A DNA stretch of 64,000 nt from Streptomyces tagetis (GCF_018069565.1 NZ_JAGPNL010000005.1:62001-126000), one strand, 5' to 3'; positions 8,356 through 17,253 are shown, numbered from the stretch's first letter. Made by a program: numbers and translations. Notes: generated by a model from the letters alone, not told the origin.

Positions 8356-8986
8356 CCGGGGCCCGGCCCTCGCCCGGGGCTCCTGCGGGCCCCGAGGGCT
8401 GCCCCGGATACTCCCGGGACTCTCGCGGCCCGTGCGCCCCCTGAGGCTCCGGAGCCCCCTGAGGCGCCCGAGCCCCGTGCGTCCCCCGAGGCGTTGGAAC
8501 CCCTTGCGGCTGCGGCCCTGGAACCCCTTCCGGCCCCGGAACCCCGTGCGCCCCCGGAGCCCCCTGCGGCTCCTCCCCGTCGTGGGTCATCAGCAGCAGC
8601 ACGATCAGCCCGAAAATCAGGATCATGACAACGAAGGCGGCGGGCCCCACCAGCCCCCAGGCGAAGGCGCCGAGCACCCCGTGCACCACGGCCGCGCCGA
8701 TCAGCAGGGCGTGACCGAGCCCGGCGGGCCGGCGACCGCGTACCGCCACCAGCAGGGCGACCAGCGCGCACAGGGCGAGGAAGACCCCGAGGACGACACC
8801 CGCGGCCTTCGAGGACACGGACATCACCTGGGGGTCCAGGCCCGCGAGGGACATGTCCTGGCGGTCGACGACGACTCCCAGGAACCAGTTGAGCGCCACG
8901 GCGCCGAACGCCTCGGCGAAGAGCACGACCGCCACGATGCACGCCACCGGCCTGCGCACCACCGACCCCCACCCACTTTCGAACAC
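8324..8986 (-). CDS. Four-helix membrane protein with collagen-like Gly/Pro tail
   Basis: About 220 residues from a GTG at 8986 (start uncertain; an in-frame ATG exists at 9103, and a GTG nearer the first helix at about 8959). Four hydrophobic segments cover roughly residues 10-150 (CIVAVVLFAEAFGAVALNWFL, AGVVLGVFLALCALVALLVAV, a middle pair, VVMILIFGLIVLLLM). The cytosolic-looking C-terminal 70 residues are a collagen-like run of QGAPG, HGVPGPEGVPG and similar units. It resembles uncharacterised Streptomyces membrane proteins in the pccB-accA2 interval. The stop lies inside the 3' end of maf on the other strand. Confidence 0.75.
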   Translation of the reverse strand: MFESGWGSVVRRPVACIVAVVLFAEAFGAVALNWFLGVVVDRQDMSLAGLDPQVMSVSSKAAGVVLGVFLALCALVALLVAVRGRRPAGLGHALLIGAAVVHGVLGAFAWGLVGPAAFVVMILIFGLIVLLLMTHDGEEPQGAPGAHGVPGPEGVPGPQPQGVPTPRGTHGARAPQGAPEPQGAHGPRESREYPGQPSGPAGAPGEGRAPVSPPPAPTTP

Positions 8987-9326
8987 GACTGTGGTTACCC
9001 CGAGTATCTTCGGGTCGACGCGAACGCTACTCAGCGGTAAACGTCGCGACAAGGGGTCTGCCGAGGGCAAAGAATCGTTGGGCCATTCGTAGGGACTCCA
9101 CAAAGAAACGCGGCGGGCCGCAGCACGCTCTCACAGAGACCTTGACCACATCGGAGGGCTAGGGTTTTACGAAGGGGCCCTGTGTACCAAGGTGCGACAT
9201 GGGCTTTCGCGGGTCGAGCGGGCCTCGTATCACGCTCCGTGTGGGCAAGCTCACCAGTGGGGACGGGTCGAAGTGCCGTGTCGGCAGTCCCTAAACTCGG
9301 CTTGTTTCAAGGAGGGAGCCTCAATC
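8987..9326 (+). promoter_or_regulatory. 340-bp gap with accA2 promoter region
   Basis: No gene seen. A TAAACT -10-like hexamer at 9292-9297 with TCGAAG 18 bp upstream (9268-9273) gives a start near 9304, 23 bases before accA2 and just ahead of its GGAGGG ribosome-binding site. A second AT-rich patch with TTGACC lies at 9142-9170. Both are candidates only. Confidence 0.4.
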
Positions 9327-11099
9327 GTGCGCAAGGTGCTCATCGCCAACCGTGGCGAAATCGCTGTCCGCGTGGCTCGGGCGTGTCGGGATGCCGGCAT
9401 CACGAGTGTCGCGGTGTATGCGGACCCGGATCGGGATGCTCTGCATGTTCGTGCTGCTGATGAGGCGTTCGCTTTGGGTGGTGACACGCCCGCGACGAGT
9501 TATCTGGATATGGGGAAGGTGTTGCGGGCGGCGTCGGAGTCCGGTGCGGACGCGGTCCATCCCGGTTACGGTTTTCTCTCCGAGAACGCTGATTTCGCGC
9601 AGGCCGTGCTGGATGCGGGGCTGATCTGGATCGGTCCGCCGCCGCAGGCGATCCGGGACCTGGGCGACAAGGTCGCCGCCCGGCACATCGCCCAGCGGGC
9701 CGGCGCCCCCCTCGTCGCCGGCACCCCCGACCCGGTCTCCGGCGCCGACGAGGTCGTCGCCTTCGCCCGGGAACACGGCCTGCCCATCGCCATCAAGGCC
9801 GCGTTCGGCGGCGGCGGGCGTGGCCTGAAGGTCGCCCGCACCCTCGAAGAGGTCCCCGAACTGTACGACTCGGCGGTGCGTGAGGCGGTGGCCGCCTTCG
9901 GCCGCGGTGAATGCTTCGTCGAGCGCTACCTCGACAAGCCCCGCCACGTCGAGACCCAGTGCCTGGCCGACACCCACGGCAACGTGGTCGTCGTCTCCAC
10001 CCGCGACTGCTCCCTCCAGCGCCGCCACCAGAAACTCGTCGAGGAAGCCCCCGCACCGTTCTTGTCGGACGCGCAGGTGGAGCAGTTGTACTCGGCGTCC
10101 AAGGCGATCCTCAAGGAAGCCGGCTACGTCGGTGCCGGCACCGTCGAGTTCCTCGTCGGAGCCGACGGCACCATCTCCTTCCTGGAAGTCAACACCCGCC
10201 TCCAGGTCGAACACCCCGTCACCGAGGAAGTCGCCGGCATCGACCTGGTGCGCGAGATGTTCCGCATCGCCGACGGCGAACCCCTCGGCTACACCGACCC
10301 CGCCCTGCGCGGACACTCCTTCGAGTTCCGCATCAACGGCGAGGACCCCGGCCGCGGCTTCCTGCCCGCCCCCGGCACCGTCACCCGCTTCGCCCCGCCC
10401 ACCGGCCCCGGCGTCCGCCTCGACGCCGGCGTCGAATCCGGCTCCGTCATCGGCCCCGCCTGGGACTCCCTCCTCGCCAAACTCATCGTCACCGGCCGCA
10501 CCCGCGAAGAAGCCCTCCGACGCGCCGCCCGCGCCCTGGACGAATTCCACATCGAAGGCATGGCCACCGCCATCCCCTTCCACCGCGCCGTCGTCCGCGA
10601 CCCCGCCTTCGCCCCCGAACTCACCGGCACCACCAGCCCCTTCACCGTCCACACCCGGTGGATCGAGACCGAGTTCACCAACACGATCCCGCCCTTCACC
10701 ACCCCCGCCGACACCGACACCGACGACGAATCCGGCCGCGAGACCGTCGTCGTCGAAGTCGGCGGCAAACGCCTGGAAGTCTCCCTGCCCGTCTCCCTGG
10801 GCATGTCCCTGGCCCGCACCGGCCTCGCCGCCGGCGCCAAACCCAAGCGCCGCGCCGCGAAGAAGTCCGGCCCCGCCGCCTCCGGCGACACCCTCGCCTC
10901 CCCCATGCAGGGCACCATCGTCAAAATCGCCGTGGAAGACGGCCAGGACGTCAAGGAAGGCGACCTCATCGTCGTCCTCGAAGCCATGAAGATGGAACAA
11001 CCCCTCAACGCCCACAAATCCGGCACCATCAAGGGCCTCAGCGCCGAAGTCGGAGCCTCCCTCACCTCCGGCGCCGTCATCTGCGAGATCAAGGACTGA
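9327..11099 (+). CDS. accA2: Acetyl/propionyl-CoA carboxylase alpha subunit (biotin carboxylase + BCCP)
   Basis: 590 residues, the usual length. Carboxylates its own biotin with ATP and bicarbonate, then supplies it to the carboxyltransferase. Order: biotin carboxylase N-domain from VLIANRGEIAVRVARACRDA (1-110), ATP-grasp domain with KAAFGGGGRGLK, CSLQRRHQKLVEEAP and EVNTRLQVEHPVTE (115-320), C-domain (335-440), Pro/Lys-rich linker, and biotinyl domain with EAMKMEQ near residue 555 carrying the target lysine. The GTG at 9327 is 10 bases after GGAGGG; longer upstream reading is not family-like. Strong C-ending codon bias, stronger than neighbours, fits high expression. Confidence 0.95.
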   Translation: MRKVLIANRGEIAVRVARACRDAGITSVAVYADPDRDALHVRAADEAFALGGDTPATSYLDMGKVLRAASESGADAVHPGYGFLSENADFAQAVLDAGLIWIGPPPQAIRDLGDKVAARHIAQRAGAPLVAGTPDPVSGADEVVAFAREHGLPIAIKAAFGGGGRGLKVARTLEEVPELYDSAVREAVAAFGRGECFVERYLDKPRHVETQCLADTHGNVVVVSTRDCSLQRRHQKLVEEAPAPFLSDAQVEQLYSASKAILKEAGYVGAGTVEFLVGADGTISFLEVNTRLQVEHPVTEEVAGIDLVREMFRIADGEPLGYTDPALRGHSFEFRINGEDPGRGFLPAPGTVTRFAPPTGPGVRLDAGVESGSVIGPAWDSLLAKLIVTGRTREEALRRAARALDEFHIEGMATAIPFHRAVVRDPAFAPELTGTTSPFTVHTRWIETEFTNTIPPFTTPADTDTDDESGRETVVVEVGGKRLEVSLPVSLGMSLARTGLAAGAKPKRRAAKKSGPAASGDTLASPMQGTIVKIAVEDGQDVKEGDLIVVLEAMKMEQPLNAHKSGTIKGLSAEVGASLTSGAVICEIKD

Positions 11100-11113
11100 C
11101 GGAACCCGTACGA

Positions 11114-11135
11114 GGGACACCCCGTCGGGTGACCC
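11114..11135. terminator. Hairpin between accA2 and the convergent DeoR-type gene
   Basis: GGG-A-CACCC / GGGTG-A-CCC stem with one internal mismatch and a 4-nt loop, 14 bp after the accA2 stop. Could serve both converging genes. Short and without T-tract. Confidence 0.4.
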
Positions 11136-11164
11136 CGGGGCGAGCGGGAGGGACGCGGAGCCGG

Positions 11165-12151
11165 TCAGCGCCGGCGCAGATCCGCGACCCGGGCCCGCTC
11201 GGCCCCGGGGTTCTGCTCGTTCAGGGCGGTGGTGCGCATTCCGGTGCCCGCGCCGGGGGCCTGGCGGCGGGGTCCGGGCAGCGGGACGTCCCGGCGCTGC
11301 CGTCCGCCGGTGACCGGATCGGCCGCGGTGGGACCGCCTCCGGGGCCCTTCGGGCCGGAGCCGCCGCCGGACGCCCCGGCCACGGCGATCTGCACGCCCT
11401 GGTCGGCGAGGGCCTGCAACTCGGTGCCCGCGCGGTCGTCGTGGGCGAGCGGTTCGTCGGTGACCAGGCGGGTGATGAGGTCGGTGGGCACGGTCTGGAA
11501 CATGGTGTCCGTGCCCAGCTTGGTGTGGTCGGCGAGGACCACCACCTCGGCGGCGGCCTGCACCAGGGCACGGTCGACGGAGGCGGAGAGCATGTTGGAC
11601 GTGGACAGGCCCCGTTCCGCGGTCAGCCCGCTCCCGGACAGGAACGCCTTGGAGACCCGCAGCCCCTGGAGGGACTGCTCGGCGCCCGATCCCACCAGGG
11701 CGTAGTTGGACCCGCGGAGCGTGCCGCCGGTCATCACCACCTCCACCCGGTTGGCGTGGGCGAGGGCCTGGGCGACCAGGAGGGAGTTGGTGACCACGGT
11801 CAGGCCGGGGACCCGCGCGAGCCGGCGGGCCAGCTCCTGTGTGGTCGTACCGGCGCCGACGACGATGGCCTCGCCTTCGGCGACGAATCCCGCGGCGAGG
11901 TCGGCGATGGCCGTCTTCTCCGCGGTCGCGAGATGGGATTTCTGCGGAAAGCCGGACTCCCGCGTGAATCCGCCCGGCAGTACCGCACCGCCGTGCCGGC
12001 GGTCGAGGAGTCCTTCTGCCTCCAGCGCGCGCACGTCCCGCCGTACGGTCACTTCGGAGGTCTGGACGACGCGGGCGAGCTCACGGAGCGACACGGCCCC
12101 GTTCGCTCGCACCATTTCGAGGATCAATTGGCGACGTTCTGCAGCGAACAC
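11165..12151 (-). CDS. DeoR/GlpR-family transcriptional regulator
   Basis: 328 residues. N-terminal DeoR helix-turn-helix (RRQLILEMVRANGAVSLREL, then TSEVTVRRDVRALEAEGLL and RRHGGAV) followed by the sugar-phosphate-binding DeoR C-domain (VVGAGTTTQELARRL, NSLLVAQALAH, GGTLRGSNYALVG, DHTKLGTDTMF). The last 90 residues are a Gly/Pro/Arg tail rich in low-complexity sequence, longer than usual (family about 255). GTG start at 12151. DeoR proteins sense phosphorylated sugars, so deoxyribose- or ribose-phosphate from the neighbouring pnp, mutase and deoC reactions is a reasonable effector. Its own upstream region has no CTACGCGCGTAG box, so control of that regulon is unproven. Confidence 0.88.
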   Translation of the reverse strand: MFAAERRQLILEMVRANGAVSLRELARVVQTSEVTVRRDVRALEAEGLLDRRHGGAVLPGGFTRESGFPQKSHLATAEKTAIADLAAGFVAEGEAIVVGAGTTTQELARRLARVPGLTVVTNSLLVAQALAHANRVEVVMTGGTLRGSNYALVGSGAEQSLQGLRVSKAFLSGSGLTAERGLSTSNMLSASVDRALVQAAAEVVVLADHTKLGTDTMFQTVPTDLITRLVTDEPLAHDDRAGTELQALADQGVQIAVAGASGGGSGPKGPGGGPTAADPVTGGRQRRDVPLPGPRRQAPGAGTGMRTTALNEQNPGAERARVADLRRR

Positions 12152-12469
12152 GAAACTGACAGTAACCCCAACGACCGTCTGCTTTCAGCAGTATGCGCCG
12201 AATTACAGAAGTTGTTCGCACGGCCGACGTGGAGGTGGTATGGGGGCCTACGCCCCGCGCCTATGCCAGTCGCACGTCCCCTGACTCCCCGTGACCACGA
12301 CACACCGGTTCCGGCCGTCCGACCACCCGGCCGGGGGCCGGGCGGTCACCTTGCGTACGGTCCCCGCCGTCGGGCGCGCCACCGCTCCCGTTGATCACAT
12401 GAGCCTGAATGGGTACGGATCATGCCCGCATCGGCACCTCGGATGCTCGGCGGCGACCGTCTGAGGCCG
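12152..12469. other. 318-bp gap upstream of the DeoR-type gene
   Basis: No gene seen. Less GC-rich from 12152 to 12235 (promoter side of the DeoR gene), then a GC hairpin at 12321-12347 that may end the upstream flavoprotein transcript. Confidence 0.5.
12321..12347 (-). terminator. Hairpin downstream of LpdA-like gene
   Basis: Twelve-base arms with one mismatch and a GGG loop, 122 bp after the flavoprotein stop. GC-rich streptomycete-type terminator without T-tract. Confidence 0.45.
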
Positions 12470-13921
12470 TTACGACTCGCCGTTGCCGTTCTTGCGGGTG
12501 TGGAGCTGGCGGGCCACCTCGGCGATGGAGCCGGAGAGCGACGGGTAGACGGTGAAGGCGTTGGCGATCTGCTCCACCGTCAGGTTGTTGTCGACGGCGA
12601 TCGAGATGGGGTGGATCAGCTCCGAGGCGCGGGGCGCGACGACCACGCCGCCGACCACGATCTCGGTGCCCGGCCGGCAGAAGATCTTGACGAAGCCGTC
12701 CCGGATGCCCTGCATCTTGGCGCGCGGGTTGCGCAGCAGCGGCAGCTTGACGACACGGGCGTCGATCTTGCCGGAGTCGACGTCGGCCTGGCTGTAGCCG
12801 ACGGTGGCGATCTCGGGGTCGGTGAAGACGTTGGCCGAGACGGTCTTGAGGTTGAGCGGGGCCACGGCGTCACCGAGGAAGTGGTACATGGCGATGCGCC
12901 CCTGCATGGCCGCCACCGAGGCGAGGGCGAAGACGCCGGTCACGTCACCGGCCGCGTAGACGCCCGGGGCGGTGGTGCGCGAGACGCGGTCGGTGAAGAC
13001 GTGCCCGGAGTCGCGCAGCCGGACGCCGGCCTCCTCCAGCCCCATGCCCGCGCTGTTGGGGACGGCGCCGACGGCCATCAGGCAGTGCGAGCCGGTGATG
13101 ACCCGCCCGTCGGCGAGGGTGACCTCCACCCGGTCCCCGGCCCGCTTGACGGACTGGGCGCGGGAGCGGGCCATGACGTTCATGCCGCGGCGCCGGAAGA
13201 CGTCCTCCAGGACGGCGGCGGCGTCGGGGTCCTCGCCGGGCAGCACCCGGTCGCGGGAGGAGACGAGGGTGACCTCGGAACCGAGCGCCTGGTAGGCGCC
13301 GGCGAACTCGGCGCCGGTGACGCCGGAGCCGACCACGATGAGTTCCTCGGGCAGCTCGTCGAGGTCGTAGACCTGGGTCCAGTTGAGGATGCGCTCGCCG
13401 TCGGGGCGGGCGTCGGCCAGCTCGCGCGGGTGCCCGCCGGTCGCGATGAGCACGGCGTCCGCGGTGAGGGTCTCCTCGCTGCCGTCGGCGGCCCGCACCA
13501 CGACCTTGCGGGAGCCGTCGAGGGCCTGCATGCCCTCCAGCCGGCCGCGTCCGCGCATCACGCGCGCGCCCGCGCGCGTGACGGAGGCGGTGATGTCGTG
13601 GGACTGCGCCAGGGCGAGCCGCTTGACCCGCCGGTTGACCTTGCCCAGGTCCACGCCGACCACGCGGGCGCCCCGCTCCAGGGGGGGCGTGTCGTCGGCG
13701 ACGATGATGCCCAGTTCCTCGTAGGAGGAGTCGAAGGTGGTCATCACCTCCGCCGTGGCGATCAGGGTCTTGGACGGCACGCAGTCGGTCAGCACCGACG
13801 CCCCGCCCAGGCCGTCGCAGTCGACGACGGTCACCTCCGCGCCGAGCTGCGCGGCCACCAGCGCCGCTTCGTATCCGCCGGGTCCGCCACCGATGATCAC
13901 GATCCGAGTCACGTACTCCAT
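12470..13921 (-). CDS. lpdA: LpdA-like NAD(P)H:quinone-type flavoprotein (not a lipoamide dehydrogenase)
   Basis: 483-residue FAD/NAD disulfide-oxidoreductase fold: FAD GIIGGGPGGYEAAL-type site (VIIGGGPGGYEAAL), NAD site VVGSGVTGAEFAGA, second FAD site VYAAGDVTGVFAL. Where true lipoamide dehydrogenases have GGTCLNxGCIPSK, this reads GGASVLTDCVPSK, so the redox pair is reduced to one Cys. The C-terminal His-Glu acid/base motif HPTxxE is YPSLSGS here. These losses match mycobacterial LpdA (Rv3303c), described as an NAD(P)H quinone reductase. The neighbourhood (pnp, mutase) is also shared with mycobacteria. Start ATG 13921; a GTG four codons in is an alternative. Many automatic annotations would call it dihydrolipoyl dehydrogenase. 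Confidence 0.88.
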   Translation of the reverse strand: MEYVTRIVIIGGGPGGYEAALVAAQLGAEVTVVDCDGLGGASVLTDCVPSKTLIATAEVMTTFDSSYEELGIIVADDTPPLERGARVVGVDLGKVNRRVKRLALAQSHDITASVTRAGARVMRGRGRLEGMQALDGSRKVVVRAADGSEETLTADAVLIATGGHPRELADARPDGERILNWTQVYDLDELPEELIVVGSGVTGAEFAGAYQALGSEVTLVSSRDRVLPGEDPDAAAVLEDVFRRRGMNVMARSRAQSVKRAGDRVEVTLADGRVITGSHCLMAVGAVPNSAGMGLEEAGVRLRDSGHVFTDRVSRTTAPGVYAAGDVTGVFALASVAAMQGRIAMYHFLGDAVAPLNLKTVSANVFTDPEIATVGYSQADVDSGKIDARVVKLPLLRNPRAKMQGIRDGFVKIFCRPGTEIVVGGVVVAPRASELIHPISIAVDNNLTVEQIANAFTVYPSLSGSIAEVARQLHTRKNGNGES

Positions 13922-14007
13922 TGTCCCGCACCCCGCCGGGCCGGGCCGCCCGGGGGCACGTCCGTGACGGAAGTGGCCCCCGGGGCGCCCTGCCGTACGC
14001 TCGTGGC

Positions 14008-14445
14008 ATGTCGCTCTACGCCGCGTACGCCGGCAACCTCGACGCGCGGCTGATGACCCGCCGCGCTCCGCATTCGCCGTTGCGCGCCACCGGCTGGCTG
14101 AACGGGTGGCGGCTGACGTTCGGGGGCGAGCACATGGGATGGGAAGGCGCGCTGGCCACCCTCGTGGAGGACCCGCTCTCCCAGGTCTTCGTCGCCCTGT
14201 ACGACATCGCCCCGATGGACGAGGAGTCGCTGGACCGCTGGGAGGGCGTGGGCCTGGACATCTACCGGCGCACGCGCGTGCGCGTGCACACCCTGGACGG
14301 TGAGGACGGCGCCTGGACGTACGTCCTCAACGGCTACGAGGGCGGCCTGCCCTCGGCGCGCTACCTGGGCGAGGTGGCCGACGCGGCCGAGTCGGCGGGG
14401 GCACCGCACGACTACGTCATGGAGCTGCGCAAGCGCCCCTGCTGA
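14008..14445 (+). CDS. Gamma-glutamylcyclotransferase-like protein
   Basis: 145 residues. Opens with MSLYAAYAGNLDARLM, the YGSNL-type substrate loop of the gamma-glutamylcyclotransferase/AIG2 fold (YAGNL here), and contains YDIAPMDEESLDRWEG with an acidic residue typical of the active pocket and a later TYVLNGYEGGLPSARYLG. Family members cleave gamma-glutamyl amides to 5-oxoproline; true substrate unknown. The ATG at 14008 is preferred because the fold begins there; the gene lacks a good ribosome-binding site. Ends 91 bp before pnp, with the nucleoside box in between, so it is not obviously part of that regulon. Confidence 0.82.
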   Translation: MSLYAAYAGNLDARLMTRRAPHSPLRATGWLNGWRLTFGGEHMGWEGALATLVEDPLSQVFVALYDIAPMDEESLDRWEGVGLDIYRRTRVRVHTLDGEDGAWTYVLNGYEGGLPSARYLGEVADAAESAGAPHDYVMELRKRPC

Positions 14446-14499
14446 GAGGGGCCGCCGGAAACGACAAGACAACGATCGTCCACCGGCCCGCTCACACAT

Positions 14500-14511
14500 C
14501 TACGCGCGTAG
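14500..14511. promoter_or_regulatory. Nucleoside box CTACGCGCGTAG upstream of pnp
   Basis: Perfect 12-bp palindrome. TACCCT at 14524-14529 fits a -10 box placing the start of transcription at the GTG (14537), so the box spans roughly -37 to -26 and would clash with RNA polymerase. The same word occurs before deoC, add and the ABC importer. Confidence 0.75.
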
Positions 14512-14536
14512 GCAAAGACCGGCTACCCTCATCCGC

Positions 14537-15361
14537 GTGAACGCATCTCTTCTTCCGGACGACATCCAGGGCGACCCCTACGCCGCCGCCGACGCCGCCG
14601 CGGCCCGCCTGCGCGAACTCACCGGCGCCGAGACCCACGACGTCGCCCTCGTGATGGGCTCCGGCTGGGCACCGGCCGTGGACGCCCTGGGCGCCCCCGA
14701 GGCCGATCTCCAGGTCACCGAGCTGCCCGGCTTCCCGCCGCCGGCGGTCGAGGGGCACGGCGGCCGGGTCCGCTCGTACGCCATCGGTGACAAGCGCGCG
14801 CTGGTCTTCCTCGGCCGCACCCACTACTACGAGGGCCACGGGGTGGCGGCGGTCTCCCACGGCGTCCGTACGGCGGTGGCCGCCGGAGTCAAGACGATCG
14901 TCCTCACCAACGGCTGCGGCGGCCTGCGCGAGGGCATGCGTCCCGGCCAGCCGGTCCTGATCAGCGACCACATCAACCTCACGGCGGCCTCCCCCATCGT
15001 CGGCGCCAACTTCGTCGACCTCACCGACCTCTACTCGCCGCGCCTGCGCGCGCTGTGCAAGGAGGTCGACCCCACGCTGGAGGAGGGCGTCTACGCCCAG
15101 TTCCCCGGCCCGCACTACGAGACGCCGGCGGAGATCCGCATGGCCCGGGTGATCGGCGCGGACCTGGTGGGCATGTCGACGGTCCTGGAGGCCATCGCCG
15201 CGCGCGAGGCGGGCGCCGAGGTCCTGGGCATCTCCCTGGTGACCAACCTGGCCGCCGGCATGACGGGCGAACCCCTCAACCACGAGGAGGTCCTCCAGGC
15301 GGGCCGCGACTCCGCCACCCGCATGGGCGGACTCCTCGCGCAGCTCCTGGGCCGCCTGTAG
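14537..15361 (+). CDS. Purine nucleoside phosphorylase (trimeric class)
   Basis: 274 residues. Cleaves purine (deoxy)nucleosides with phosphate to base plus (deoxy)ribose-1-phosphate. Motifs: VMGSGWAPAVDAL, GRTHYYEGHG with phosphate-binding His, TNGCGGLREGMRPG, QFPGPHYETPAEIRM with the purine-binding Glu/Tyr region, and GMSTVLEAIAAREAG. GTG at 14537 appears leaderless: TACCCT lies seven bases before it and no ribosome-binding site is seen. The 5' region carries a nucleoside box. The phosphopentomutase-like gene follows after 211 bp and can take the sugar phosphate onward. Confidence 0.93.
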   Translation: MNASLLPDDIQGDPYAAADAAAARLRELTGAETHDVALVMGSGWAPAVDALGAPEADLQVTELPGFPPPAVEGHGGRVRSYAIGDKRALVFLGRTHYYEGHGVAAVSHGVRTAVAAGVKTIVLTNGCGGLREGMRPGQPVLISDHINLTAASPIVGANFVDLTDLYSPRLRALCKEVDPTLEEGVYAQFPGPHYETPAEIRMARVIGADLVGMSTVLEAIAAREAGAEVLGISLVTNLAAGMTGEPLNHEEVLQAGRDSATRMGGLLAQLLGRL

Positions 15362-15572
15362 CCCACGAGCCGACCGCCCGGTGGGCCACGGCACCCGGCA
15401 CCGCCGGGGTGCCGCCCCGCCCACCCGTGCCGCCCCGGCGGCACCGCCGCCCGCGGCCGGGGCGCCCGCACGCGCCGCCACGGGCCGGAAAACGCACCCC
15501 CGCCACCGAAACAGGCCGCCCCAGGCCCCCCGTACAAGCGCCGCAGGCACCCCGCACAGGAGAGGCACCCGC

Positions 15573-17204
15573 ATGCAAGACGACCTCCTCGCACGCGCCC
15601 AGGCATGGCTCGCCGAGGACCCCGACGCCGACACCCGCGCGGAACTCGCCCGGCTCATCGACGCCGGGGACCACGCCGGAATCGCCGCCCGTTTCGCCGG
15701 CACGCTCCAGTTCGGCACCGCGGGCCTGCGCGGCGAACTCGGCGCGGGCCCGCTGCGCATGAACCGCTCGGTCGTCATCCGCGCCGCGGCCGGTCTCGCC
15801 GCGTACCTGCGCAAGCAGGGCCACGGCGACGGCCTGGTCGTCATCGGCTACGACGCCCGCCACAAGTCCGCCGACTTCGCCCGGGACACCGCCGCCGTGA
15901 TGACCGGCGCCGGCCTGCGCGCGGCGGTGCTGCCCCGCCCGCTGCCCACGCCGGTCCTGGCCTTCGCCATCCGGCACCTCGGCGCCGTGGCCGGCGTGGA
16001 GGTCACGGCCAGCCACAACCCGCCGAGGGACAACGGGTACAAGGTCTACCTGGGCGACGGTTCGCAGATCGTCCCGCCCGCCGACGCGGAGATCGCCGCC
16101 GAGATCGCCGCCGTCCGCGCGCTGGCCGACGTGCCCCGGCCGGACTCCGGCTGGGAGACGCTGGACGACGCGGTGACGGACGCCTACCTGGCCCGTACGG
16201 ACGCGGTCCTCGCCGAGGGCTCCCCCCGCACCGCGCGGACCGTCTACACGGCGATGCACGGTGTCGGCAAGGACACCCTGCTCGCGGCCTTCGCCCGCGC
16301 CGGGTTCCCCGAGCCGGCGCTGGTCGCGGAGCAGGCCGAGCCGGACCCGGACTTCCCGACGGTCGCGTTCCCGAACCCGGAGGAGCCGGGCGCGATGGAC
16401 CTCGCCTTCGGGCGGGCCCGCGCCACGGACCCCGACCTGATCATCGCCAACGACCCGGACGCGGACCGCTGCGCGGTGGCCGTGCCGGACGGCGAAAACT
16501 GGCGCATGCTGCGCGGCGACGAGGTCGGCGCGCTGCTCGCCGCGCACCTGGTGGCGCGCGGGGCGCGGGGCACGTTCGCGGAGTCGATCGTGTCGTCCTC
16601 GCTGCTCGGCCGGATCGCGGGCGCGGCGGGCCTGCCGCACGCGGAGACGCTGACCGGCTTCAAGTGGATCGCCCGTGTCGAGGGCCTGCGCTACGGCTAC
16701 GAGGAGGCGCTCGGCTACTGCGTGGACCCGGAGGGGGTCCGCGACAAGGACGGCATCACCGCGGCGCTCCTGATCACGGAGCTGGCGTCAGTCCTCAAGG
16801 AGGCCGGACGGACGCTGACGGACCTGCTGGACGACCTGGCGGTGGAGCACGGGCTGCACGCCACGGACCAGCTCTCGGTGCGGGTGGAGGACCTGTCGGT
16901 GATCGCGGAGGCGATGCGCCGCCTGCGGGAGCAGCCGCCCGCGCGGCTGGCGGGGCTGGAGGTGACGCGGGCGGAGGACCTGACGCGGGGCACGAAGACG
17001 CTGCCGCCGACGGACGGCCTGCGGTACACGCTGGAGGGGGCCCGCGTGATCGTCCGGCCGAGCGGTACGGAGCCGAAGCTGAAGTGCTACCTGGAGGCGG
17101 TCGTGCCGGTCGCGGACCACGCCGCCCTCCCGGACGCGCGCGTGCGGGCGGCGGAGCTGCTGGCGGCGCTCAAGCGGGACCTGTCGCAGGCGGCCGGGAT
17201 CTGA
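15573..17204 (+). CDS. Phosphopentomutase / phosphomannomutase (alpha-D-phosphohexomutase family)
   Basis: 543 residues. Four-domain phosphohexomutase fold: GTAGLRGELGAGPLRMN near residue 50, phosphoserine loop TASHNPPRDNGYKVY near 150, metal loop NDPDADRCAV near 295, sugar-binding GFKWI and EEALGY near 365-380, phosphate-binding RPSGTEPKLKCYLEAV near 495. Usually annotated phosphomannomutase; family members of this length include PGM2-type phosphopentomutases. Next to pnp and deoC, conversion of (deoxy)ribose-1-P to (deoxy)ribose-5-P is the most sensible role, an inference. AGGAGAGG precedes the ATG. No nucleoside box of its own, so it may be read through from pnp. Confidence 0.88.
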   Translation: MQDDLLARAQAWLAEDPDADTRAELARLIDAGDHAGIAARFAGTLQFGTAGLRGELGAGPLRMNRSVVIRAAAGLAAYLRKQGHGDGLVVIGYDARHKSADFARDTAAVMTGAGLRAAVLPRPLPTPVLAFAIRHLGAVAGVEVTASHNPPRDNGYKVYLGDGSQIVPPADAEIAAEIAAVRALADVPRPDSGWETLDDAVTDAYLARTDAVLAEGSPRTARTVYTAMHGVGKDTLLAAFARAGFPEPALVAEQAEPDPDFPTVAFPNPEEPGAMDLAFGRARATDPDLIIANDPDADRCAVAVPDGENWRMLRGDEVGALLAAHLVARGARGTFAESIVSSSLLGRIAGAAGLPHAETLTGFKWIARVEGLRYGYEEALGYCVDPEGVRDKDGITAALLITELASVLKEAGRTLTDLLDDLAVEHGLHATDQLSVRVEDLSVIAEAMRRLREQPPARLAGLEVTRAEDLTRGTKTLPPTDGLRYTLEGARVIVRPSGTEPKLKCYLEAVVPVADHAALPDARVRAAELLAALKRDLSQAAGI

Positions 17205-17228
17205 GACGGCTCACCCGAACGCCGAAGA

Positions 17229-17253
17229 GGGGTACCTCACACGGGGGTACCCC
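17229..17253 (+). terminator. GGGGTACC-N9-GGTACCCC hairpin after the mutase gene
   Basis: Eight-base perfect stem with a 9-nt loop 25 bp after the stop codon. Typical GC-rich terminator without T-tract. Confidence 0.6.

Noticed and set aside
9321..11120. 600-codon minus-strand open frame opposite accA2
   Set aside because: Acidic Gly/Asp-rich translation typical of antisense frames over C-ending codons; no start signal or domain.
15276..16640. 450-codon minus-strand frame opposite the mutase gene
   Set aside because: Shadow frame; the plus-strand mutase has all catalytic motifs over the same bases.
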